Below are positions 1 through 5,160 of a stretch of DNA of 6,878 nucleotides, piece by piece. The notes beneath the pieces are model-generated. The model worked only from the letters and a program-made list of their open reading frames with translations. It had not been told where the DNA came from and searched no databases. Source of the stretch: an uncultured Lysobacteraceae bacterium (lineage in GTDB: Bacteria > Pseudomonadota > Gammaproteobacteria > Xanthomonadales > Rhodanobacteraceae). The stretch spans positions 1 through 6,878 of the forward strand of contig CAMLLF010000214.1 in the NCBI GenBank assembly GCA_946480705.1, given 5' to 3'. Both the position numbers and the translations under genes were made by a program. Position 1 is the stretch's first letter, and the number at the start of each line of letters is the position of its first letter.

Positions 1-315
<315 letters not shown>

Positions 316-325
316 GGGGGACACC

Positions 326-1741
326 ATGATGATTCCGAACTTCGCTCCACGCGCGGCACTGCTGCGCGCCGCCGCGGCCGCCGTGCTGATCGGCTTCGCA
401 CCCGAACTGCTGGCACAGGCCGCTCCCGCGCCGAACAAGGGCGACACGGCCTGGCTGCTGGTCTGCACGGCCATCGTGATCTTCATGACCCTGCCCGGGC
501 TCGGCCTGTTCTACGGCGGCCTCGTGCGCTCGAAGAACATGCTGTCCGTGCTGATGCAATGCGTGCTCGTGTTCGCGCTCGTCGCCGTGCTCTGGAGTCT
601 CTACGGCTACAGCCTCGCGTTCACTTCGGGCAATGCGTTCTTCGGCGGCTTCGACCGGCTGCTGATGAAGGGACTGACGCCCGAAGCCAACGCGGCCACG
701 TTCTCCAAGGGCGTGGTCGTGCCGGAACTCGGCTACTTCGCGTTCCAGGCCGCGTTCGCCTGCATCACCTGCGCGCTGATCGTCGGCGCGTTCGCCGAGC
801 GCATCCGCTTCGCCGCGGTACTGGTGTTCACGGTGCTCTGGTTCACCTTCAGCTATGTACCGATTGCGCACATGGTCTGGTTCTGGCCCGGCCCGGACGC
901 GTTCACCGACCAGGCCGCGGGCGACGCAGCGACGGCCGCCTCGGGTTTCCTGTTCAAGCGCGGCGCGCTCGATTTCGCCGGGGGCACCGTCGTCCACATC
1001 AATGCCGCGGTGGCCGGCCTCGTCGGCGCATGGCTCGTCGGCAAGCGCATCGGCTACGGGCACGAGGCGATGCGCCCGCACAACCTCGCGTTGACGATGA
1101 CCGGCGCGGCCATCCTCTGGGTCGGCTGGTTCGGCTTCAACGCAGGTTCCGCGCTGGAAGCCAACGGTGCGGCGGCGCTCGCATTCGTCAACACGCTGAT
1201 CGCGCCGTGCGCGGCGATCCTCGCGTGGACCCTCGGCGAGTGGCTCGGCAAGGGCAAGCCGTCGATGCTCGGCGCGGCGTCGGGCGCCGTCGCCGGCCTC
1301 GTCGGTATCACGCCTGCGGCTGGTTTCGTCGGCCTCGGCGGCGCGCTCGCGATCGGCTTCATCGCGGGACTGGCCTGCCTCTGGGGCGTCACGGGCCTGA
1401 AGCGGCTGCTGCGCGCCGACGATGCGCTCGACGTGTTCGGCGTGCACGGCGTCGGCGGCATCGTCGGCGCGCTGCTGACCGGCGTGTTCGCCGCACCGTC
1501 GCTCGGCGGCACGGGCATCTACGACTACGTCGGCAACAAAGTGGCCGAGAACTATTCGATAGGCAGCCAGCTGCTCGTGCAGGGCACCGGCGTCGCCGTC
1601 ACGGTGATCTGGTCCGGCGTCGTCGCGTTCATCGCGTTCAAGCTCGCGGGACTGCTGACCGGCGGCCTGCGCGTGCCCGCCGACGAGGAGCGCGAAGGTC
1701 TCGACATCACCTCGCACGGGGAGTCGGCATACGACCGATAG
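326..1741 (+). CDS. amtB: Ammonium transporter AmtB
   Basis: This is an inner-membrane trimeric ammonium channel of the Amt/Mep/Rh family, 471 residues. The N-terminus has a cleavable-type signal peptide (hydrophobic stretch ending ELLAQA, about residue 30), as in E. coli AmtB, followed by 11 expected membrane segments. Key residues are present: the first Phe-gate Phe in FACIT (F144), the second in GWFGFNAG (F271), and the twin pore histidines H224 (GGTVVHIN) and H374 (DVFGVHGVGG). The two His are 150 residues apart, as in E. coli (168 and 318). The C-terminus (REGLDITSHGE) matches the conserved tail that contacts GlnK. The periplasmic loop at residues 186-212 is about 19 residues longer than in E. 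coli; I recall similar long loops in other proteobacterial Amt proteins. The start is ATG 326 (or the adjacent ATG 329), because an AGGGGG Shine-Dalgarno lies at 315-320. An upstream in-frame GTG at 290 would overlap glnK, has no such site and is unlikely. Confidence 0.97.
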   Translation: MMIPNFAPRAALLRAAAAAVLIGFAPELLAQAAPAPNKGDTAWLLVCTAIVIFMTLPGLGLFYGGLVRSKNMLSVLMQCVLVFALVAVLWSLYGYSLAFTSGNAFFGGFDRLLMKGLTPEANAATFSKGVVVPELGYFAFQAAFACITCALIVGAFAERIRFAAVLVFTVLWFTFSYVPIAHMVWFWPGPDAFTDQAAGDAATAASGFLFKRGALDFAGGTVVHINAAVAGLVGAWLVGKRIGYGHEAMRPHNLALTMTGAAILWVGWFGFNAGSALEANGAAALAFVNTLIAPCAAILAWTLGEWLGKGKPSMLGAASGAVAGLVGITPAAGFVGLGGALAIGFIAGLACLWGVTGLKRLLRADDALDVFGVHGVGGIVGALLTGVFAAPSLGGTGIYDYVGNKVAENYSIGSQLLVQGTGVAVTVIWSGVVAFIAFKLAGLLTGGLRVPADEEREGLDITSHGESAYDR

Positions 1742-1742
1742 C

Positions 1743-1756
1743 GGGAATCGGGAATC
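1743..1756. repeat. Tandem heptamer GGGAATC x2
   Basis: Two perfect direct copies of GGGAATC follow directly after the amtB stop codon (1743-1749 and 1750-1756). From memory, runs of GGGAATC are frequent between genes in xanthomonad-type genomes, which supports the taxonomic guess. With only two copies it may be a remnant. No function is visible. Confidence 0.5.
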
Positions 1757-1776
1757 GTCAGAGCGGAGCGGGACAA

Positions 1777-1797
1777 CCCTCCCCTTCAAGGGGAGGG
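1777..1797. terminator. Hairpin between convergent genes, possible bidirectional terminator or dispersed repeat
   Basis: A perfect 8-bp stem, CCCTCCCC (1777-1784) with GGGGAGGG (1790-1797), has a 5-nt loop TTCAA. It lies between the ends of amtB (plus strand) and the SMP-30-like gene (minus strand), where a shared terminator is expected. Neither side has a real T-run, so it is not a canonical intrinsic terminator. The same motif is, as I recall, a common dispersed intergenic palindrome in Lysobacter/Xanthomonas-type genomes. A second small stem, GCTTC/GAAGC (1797-1801 with 1808-1812), abuts it. Confidence 0.5.
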
Positions 1798-1811
1798 CTT
1801 CAAGCTCGAAG

Positions 1812-3044
1812 CTACAGCGGCACGCGCCGCAGCAGGATCGGCGCGAGCCTCGCACCGTCTCGCAGCGTCTCGGCCTTGTCGTCCCATTTCCAGATCTGAC
1901 TATTGGCAATGTACACAAAGCCGTCCGGCGTCAGCGCGCCGGTGGTCGGTTCGTTGAGGTCGACGATGGCTGATTCCAGCGTCTCGACGCGCGTGATCGC
2001 CGCACCGTCGGCGGACAGACGCGCGCGCAGCACGCGGCCGGCGCCGAAGCCGTTCTGCACGCCGATCAGGTCGCGGCCGTGCAGGTACAGGCCGTCGTTG
2101 CCGCCGACCGCGGCGCCCTTCGGCGTCGGCAGCAGCTGGGCTTTTGCATCGGCGATGCCGATGCGGCTGATGCCGTTGTAGACCGCGACGTAGAGCGCGT
2201 CGCGCGCGTCGTCGCAGACCACGCCGTTGGCCGCGATCAGATGACCCGGTTCGGTCCACAGATGCAGCGAACCCTCGCCCGGACCGGCGCGGAAGATTCG
2301 GCTCTGGTCGCTGTCGCTCGCGAACACGCGGCCGTCGCGCATCACGCAGAGGTCGTTGAGAAAGCCCGCGTCGTTCGCCGGCAGGCGCGCGAGCTCGCGG
2401 CCGTCGGCCAGCGACAGCTGCAGCACGAACGGCTTGGCCGTACCGGCCTCGCGCAGACGCGTCGTCGGATCGATCGCGGCATAGAGCGATTCCCCGTCGG
2501 GCGACACGGTCAGGCCGAGCACCACGACCGGATCCGCCGACGACCAGAACGGCTCGACGCGGCCACGCGCATTGACGGCGTGGATGCGGGCGGCGTTCAA
2601 CGCGCCGATCAGGAACCGTTCGCGCTTCGCGTCGAAGGCAAGACCTTCGGGCACGAGCCCGGCGACATTGACGAGCAGTGCACGCTGGCCCTGCGCGCGG
2701 CGCGTCTGCTGGCGTTGCAGCTTCGTGCGGATCGCGCGGAATTCGTCGCGGCCGGCGAGCTTCGGAAAATCGCGCGGATTCACGCCGAGGTCCCAGCCGC
2801 GCTTGTGCAGCAGCGCGAGCCACTGCAGCGCGTCGTCGGCGAGGTCGTCCTCGGCGGAAAATCGCGCGATCAGATAGGCCAGGTAATGCGCCTGCGGCTG
2901 TTCGTCGTAGCGCTTCGTCAGCGCGGCGATCGCATCGGCGTGTTGCGTCTGCGGCGCCGGGACTGTCGGGGACGCAGGCGCCTGTGCCAACAGCGGCGCC
3001 GCCGGCGCGAAGGCCAGCAGCGCGAAGAAGAGTCTCGACAGCAC
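1812..3044 (-). CDS. Exported SMP-30/gluconolactonase-like beta-propeller protein with N-terminal helical region
   Basis: This predicted 410-residue exported protein begins at a GTG start (3044-3042) with signal peptide VLSRLFFALLAFAP...LLAQA (about residues 1-21). The GTG is preferred over upstream in-frame ATGs (3161, 3138, 3111) because GGAG (CTCC at 3051-3054 on the plus strand) lies 6 nt before it and the signal peptide starts right there. Residues about 35-110 are helical and TPR-like, ending in an FPKLAGRDEFRAIR segment typical of such modules. Residues about 122-410 resemble the six-bladed SMP-30/gluconolactonase/LRE family. All four metal-site positions appear present: E133 (PEGLAFD), N229 (FLNDLCV), N272 (AANGVV) and D316 (GGNDGLY), with spacing close to that of human SMP-30 (18, 103, 154, 204; from memory). 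Some divalent-metal-dependent lactonase or esterase activity is therefore plausible, but the substrate is unknown. The gene is convergent with amtB and follows another exported protein gene on the same strand. Confidence 0.87.
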   Translation of the reverse strand: MLSRLFFALLAFAPAAPLLAQAPASPTVPAPQTQHADAIAALTKRYDEQPQAHYLAYLIARFSAEDDLADDALQWLALLHKRGWDLGVNPRDFPKLAGRDEFRAIRTKLQRQQTRRAQGQRALLVNVAGLVPEGLAFDAKRERFLIGALNAARIHAVNARGRVEPFWSSADPVVVLGLTVSPDGESLYAAIDPTTRLREAGTAKPFVLQLSLADGRELARLPANDAGFLNDLCVMRDGRVFASDSDQSRIFRAGPGEGSLHLWTEPGHLIAANGVVCDDARDALYVAVYNGISRIGIADAKAQLLPTPKGAAVGGNDGLYLHGRDLIGVQNGFGAGRVLRARLSADGAAITRVETLESAIVDLNEPTTGALTPDGFVYIANSQIWKWDDKAETLRDGARLAPILLRRVPL

Positions 3045-3050
3045 GCGGTA

Positions 3051-3054
3051 CTCC
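3051..3054 (-). promoter_or_regulatory. Shine-Dalgarno deciding the GTG start of the SMP-30-like gene
   Basis: On the minus strand GGAG sits 6 nt before the GTG at 3044. It overlaps the end of a perfect 10-nt palindrome CCGGATCCGG (3053-3062), which could weakly compete with ribosome binding if it pairs. The start choice also agrees with the signal peptide beginning at this codon. Confidence 0.7.
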
Positions 3055-3112
3055 GGATCCGGCACGGACGCCGAACGTAGCCGGTCCGCGGGCGCGCGCT
3101 CAAGCACCGGCA

Positions 3113-3148
3113 TTGCGGCGATGGCGGCCCGCCCCGCCATCGCTGCAA
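3113..3148. repeat. Strong 15-bp hairpin in the gap between two minus-strand genes
   Basis: The left arm (3113-3127, TTGCGGCGATGGCGG) pairs with the right arm (3134-3148, CCGCCATCGCTGCAA) around a 6-nt loop. On the plus strand there is one G-U pair; on the minus strand that position is an A/C mismatch. The hairpin lies in the 188-nt gap, about 70 nt upstream of the GTG of the SMP-30-like gene and about 85 nt downstream of the stop of the LamG-like gene. No T-run follows on either strand, so it is not a textbook intrinsic terminator. It could be an mRNA 3'-end or leader structure, or a copy of a dispersed palindrome. Confidence 0.6.
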
Positions 3149-3232
3149 CGCGGCTGTGCAATCAGGGAATCTCCAAGACGGCCGGAACGGCGCTTTTTCA
3201 GCGTCGCCGAATCCGGCACAGGTCGGGACTCA

Positions 3233-3850
3233 TCAGGGCGCCGCGAGCACGAAGTTGTCGAACACCGCGCTCGTGCCGGCCATCTTTTCGCCGATGACGA
3301 CGAGGCCGCTGCGGCCGCCGCCGAGTTCCGCATCGCGCGCTTCGATCGTGCCGCCGTTCTTGGCGCGCAGGCGCAGCACGTCGCCCTTGCAGTCGACCGT
3401 GAGCCGCGTGTCGACGCTGCCGGCCATGATGCTCTTGACCTTGCCCTGGGCCAGCGGCGTGACCTTGCCGTCGCGGATCTTCGCGATGACGAGGACCGCG
3501 TCGCCGCGCGCGAGGAACGCATAGAAGTTCTGGTGGTCCTGGAAGCGGCAGGCGAGGCCGCCGGCGCCCGCGCCGATGCCGGCGTAGAGGAACATGTCGG
3601 ATTCGAGGTGCACGTCGCCGCCGGCCGCCTGGCGCGGCGCCGGGATGAAACCGAACGCGTTGTCGTGCACCGGCGTCATCTGATACTGGCCGCTGTCGGT
3701 ATAGACCGCGAAGCCGAGGTCCCGGTCGGTCGTCGCGGCCTTGTTCTGCCAGCCGCTGGCGGGGTTGGCGAAGTCATCGCGCATCAGCTCCCCGGCCGAA
3801 GCCGTCGTCGCCGCCAGCGCCAGGAACAGGGGCAGGGCTTTCGCGTACAT
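3233..3850 (-). CDS. Small secreted beta-sandwich (LamG/concanavalin-like) protein of unknown function
   Basis: This 205-residue protein has a clear signal peptide (MYAKALPLFLALAATTASA, cleavage predicted after residue 19). The mature part opens with DDFANPASGW, continues through a GQYQM strand (54-58) and reaches ACRFQDHQNFYAF (100-112). This layout is typical of the LamG-like or DUF1080-like jelly-roll domains often seen in exported proteins. Two cysteines, C101 and C154, could form a disulfide in the periplasm. I see no catalytic signature; ligand binding, for example to a carbohydrate, is a guess from the fold. The start ATG at 3850 has GGAG (CTCC at 3858-3861 on the plus strand) 7 nt upstream. 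The gene is divergent from the small exported protein gene at 3983 and lies upstream of the SMP-30-like gene on the same strand. The gap of 188 nt with a hairpin makes tight cotranscription uncertain. Confidence 0.82.
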   Translation of the reverse strand: MYAKALPLFLALAATTASAGELMRDDFANPASGWQNKAATTDRDLGFAVYTDSGQYQMTPVHDNAFGFIPAPRQAAGGDVHLESDMFLYAGIGAGAGGLACRFQDHQNFYAFLARGDAVLVIAKIRDGKVTPLAQGKVKSIMAGSVDTRLTVDCKGDVLRLRAKNGGTIEARDAELGGGRSGLVVIGEKMAGTSAVFDNFVLAAP

Positions 3851-3864
3851 GGTGGTGCTCCGTC

Positions 3865-3881
3865 GACGGCACGATGCCGTC
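3865..3881. repeat. Perfect 7-bp hairpin in the divergent intergenic region
   Basis: GACGGCA (3865-3871) and TGCCGTC (3875-3881) are perfect inverted repeats around CGA. The hairpin directly precedes the larger nested element at 3883-3960 and begins only 4 nt beyond the Shine-Dalgarno of the minus-strand LamG-like gene. It could therefore be part of that gene's leader or an operator. Confidence 0.55.
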
Positions 3882-3882
3882 C

Positions 3883-3960
3883 TCGCGATCGCCGTACGCA
3901 GAAACGGACGCGTTTCTCCGCATGACGCAAACGGAGCCGGCCTTGCGTACGGCGATGCGA
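3883..3960. repeat. Nested inverted repeat, potential three-way junction
   Basis: A perfect 13-nt inverted repeat, ATCGCCGTACGCA (3888-3900) and TGCGTACGGCGAT (3944-3956), extends to 17 bp through TCGC/GCGA (3883-3886 with 3957-3960) if G3887 is bulged out. Inside it, GAAACG-GACG-CGTTTC (3901-3916) is a perfect 6-bp hairpin that abuts the outer stem. TCCG/CGGA (3917-3920 with 3932-3935) can form a second, weaker arm. The fold resembles a three-way junction. The element occupies most of the gap between the divergent genes starting at 3850 (minus) and 3983 (plus) and stops before the plus-strand Shine-Dalgarno at 3971. It may be a REP/BIME-type palindromic element, an operator or an RNA leader; the sequence alone does not decide. 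Confidence 0.65.
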
Positions 3961-3970
3961 ACCCACAGCG

Positions 3971-3975
3971 AGGAG
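3971..3975 (+). promoter_or_regulatory. Shine-Dalgarno AGGAG for the small exported protein
   Basis: AGGAG lies 7 nt before ATG 3983, just outside the nested palindrome. It is the main support that the unrecognised reading frame at 3983 is a real gene. Confidence 0.7.
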
Positions 3976-3982
3976 ACGAGTC

Positions 3983-4438
3983 ATGCCTGCCTGGATGCTG
4001 CTGACGGCGACACTGGCGGCGTCGGCCGAACGGCCGCCGAGCCGCGCGAACCTTCTGATCGACCGGTCGGCCGAGGCCTATACCGTATTCACGACGATTC
4101 CCGCCGACGCGATGCCGCGCGTCGGTGCCCGGCTGCGTGGCCGCGTGGGCGTCGAACTCGCGGCCGATGCCGACCTCGACGCGAGCGTCGCCGCCGAGTG
4201 GCGACGGCAGGTCCGCCGCGACGACTACGCCGCGTCCGGCCTGCGCGGGCGCCTGCCGGCGCTGCTGCGCGAGCTGCCCGGGGCACCGCTAGGGCTGACC
4301 TGGAACGGCGGGATCGCGGTGACCTACGGCGACTGCCGGCATGCGGAACGCGAATTCGCGCGCTGGCGGGCGGCGCCGCAGGACTACGCGCCGCCGGCGC
4401 GCGATCCGCTCGATCCGGCACATCAGCTCGGCCGTTGA
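3983..4438 (+). CDS. Small exported protein of unknown function
   Basis: I do not recognise this 151-residue protein. It begins with a short hydrophobic stretch, MPAWMLLTATLAASA, that reads as a brief signal peptide without an early positive charge. A mixed alpha/beta-looking sequence follows, rich in Ala and Arg, with IDRSAEAYTVFTTIPADA near the N-terminus, a GLTWNGGIAVTYGDC stretch near residues 110-125 and one cysteine. The C-terminus is Pro/Asp-rich and probably disordered. Support for a real gene is the well-placed AGGAG 7 nt before ATG 3983, the signal-like N-terminus and the position between other exported-protein genes. It ends 74 nt before the ECF sigma factor on the same strand. No pathway can be assigned. 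ATG 3995 is a possible alternative start but has a poorer Shine-Dalgarno distance. Confidence 0.68.
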   Translation: MPAWMLLTATLAASAERPPSRANLLIDRSAEAYTVFTTIPADAMPRVGARLRGRVGVELAADADLDASVAAEWRRQVRRDDYAASGLRGRLPALLRELPGAPLGLTWNGGIAVTYGDCRHAEREFARWRAAPQDYAPPARDPLDPAHQLGR

Positions 4439-4499
4439 CCCCTGCGGCCACGATCCCGGGTTGCGACGCCGGCACGCCCGCGCGGATCGCATCCCGGCT

Positions 4500-4505
4500 T
4501 ATGCT
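4500..4505 (+). promoter_or_regulatory. Possible -10 element for a leaderless sigma-factor transcript
   Basis: TATGCT lies 7 nt before ATG 4513, which would place the transcription start at or right next to the start codon. No Shine-Dalgarno precedes ATG 4513 or the in-frame ATG 4501, which fits a leaderless mRNA. There is no recognisable -35 box 16-18 nt upstream, so this is tentative. Confidence 0.3.
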
Positions 4506-4512
4506 TGCGCGC

Positions 4513-5088
4513 ATGGACGACACTGCCGACATCACCGGTTGGATCCGCAACTGGCAGGACGGCGATGCGCGCGCGCGCGATCGCGTGTTCGGCCAGCTCT
4601 ATCACGAACTCAAGCGGCTGGCCGCGGTCGTGCTGCGCAGCGAGGCGGGCCACGACACGCTGCAGCCGACGGCGCTGCTCAACGACGCGCTGATCAAGCT
4701 GATCGAGGCGCGCAACGCGCCGGCCGCCGAGGACCGCGGGCATTTCGTCCGCATCGTCGCGCGCGCGATGCGCCAGATCCTCGTCGACCGCGCGCGGCGC
4801 AAGCTCGCCGACAAGCGCGGCGCCGGCGTGGTGCCGGAATCCCTCGATGCCGGCATCGACATTCCGATCATGGCGAACCCGGCCGAACTCGTCGCGCTCG
4901 ACGACGCGCTCGCGACCCTTGCCGAACTCGATCCGCGCGCGGCCAGCGTCGTCGAACTGCGCGTCTTCGCCGGACTGACGATCGACGAGACCGCGCAGGC
5001 CATGGACATCAGTCCGTCGTCGGTCAACCGCGAATGGGCGCATGCCTGCGCGTGGCTGAAGACGGACGTTTTTTCACACGTGAAATAG
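4513..5088 (+). CDS. ECF-type RNA polymerase sigma factor (PF07638-like)
   Basis: This is a 191-residue alternative sigma factor, the usual length for the family, expected to direct RNA polymerase to a specific promoter set. Region 2 covers about residues 26-97: LYHELKRLAAVVLRSE, then HDTLQPTALLNDALIKL and HFVRIVARAMRQILVDRAR, close to the family pattern 'YxELrrlA...hTLQPTALvnEAylrL...RaMRriLvdhAR'. Region 4 (about 128-186) has LDPRAASVVELRVFAGLTIDE and a helix-turn-helix ending ISPSSVNREWAHACAWLK. This subfamily (also TIGR02999, Sig-70_X6) has no typical membrane anti-sigma and is commonly next to a Ser/Thr kinase gene; no such gene is seen within the window. The start is chosen as ATG 4513 because the family usually begins 'D.T..l..W..GD' a few residues in; ATG 4501 adds four residues. 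It is followed after 72 nt by the delta-60 gene. Confidence 0.93.
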   Translation: MDDTADITGWIRNWQDGDARARDRVFGQLYHELKRLAAVVLRSEAGHDTLQPTALLNDALIKLIEARNAPAAEDRGHFVRIVARAMRQILVDRARRKLADKRGAGVVPESLDAGIDIPIMANPAELVALDDALATLAELDPRAASVVELRVFAGLTIDETAQAMDISPSSVNREWAHACAWLKTDVFSHVK

Positions 5089-5126
5089 TCGGCGGAGAAA
5101 ACGCGGCGCGATCGCGTACTGCGTGA

Positions 5127-5143
5127 CGTGCGGCTCGCGCACG
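5127..5143 (+). other. Small GC-rich hairpin upstream of the delta-60 gene
   Basis: CGTGCG (5127-5132) pairs with CGCACG (5138-5143) around a GCTCG loop, ending 17 nt before ATG 5161. No T-run follows, so it is not an intrinsic terminator for the sigma gene. It may be a leader hairpin, or chance in GC-rich DNA. Confidence 0.3.
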
Positions 5144-5160
5144 ACATCCGGATATTTCCC

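Noticed and set aside
881..961. AmtB periplasmic loop about 19 residues longer than in E. coli
   Set aside because: From memory many proteobacterial Amt proteins have a similarly long loop here, so it is probably normal family variation.
3179..3200. GCCG-GAA-CGGC followed by a T5 run on the plus strand
   Set aside because: The 4-bp stem is too weak and there is no plus-strand gene ending here for it to terminate.
2079..3925. Long plus-strand open frames opposite the SMP-30-like and LamG-like genes
   Set aside because: Their products are Arg/Ala-rich with no signal peptide or domain, while the minus-strand frames have Shine-Dalgarno sites, signal peptides and domain motifs.
3874..4512. Extension of the sigma-factor frame far upstream (up to 213 extra codons)
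   Set aside because: The extra part is Arg-rich shadow of the small exported protein gene in another frame; sigma factors of this family are about 190 residues.
5072..5085. TTTCA-CACG-TGAAA inverted repeat at the end of the sigma gene
   Set aside because: A 5-bp AT-rich stem inside the last codons with no T-run after it; too weak to call a terminator or operator.
5106..5117. Short GC palindrome around CGCGATCGCG
   Set aside because: Such short self-complementary words are expected by chance in DNA of this composition.
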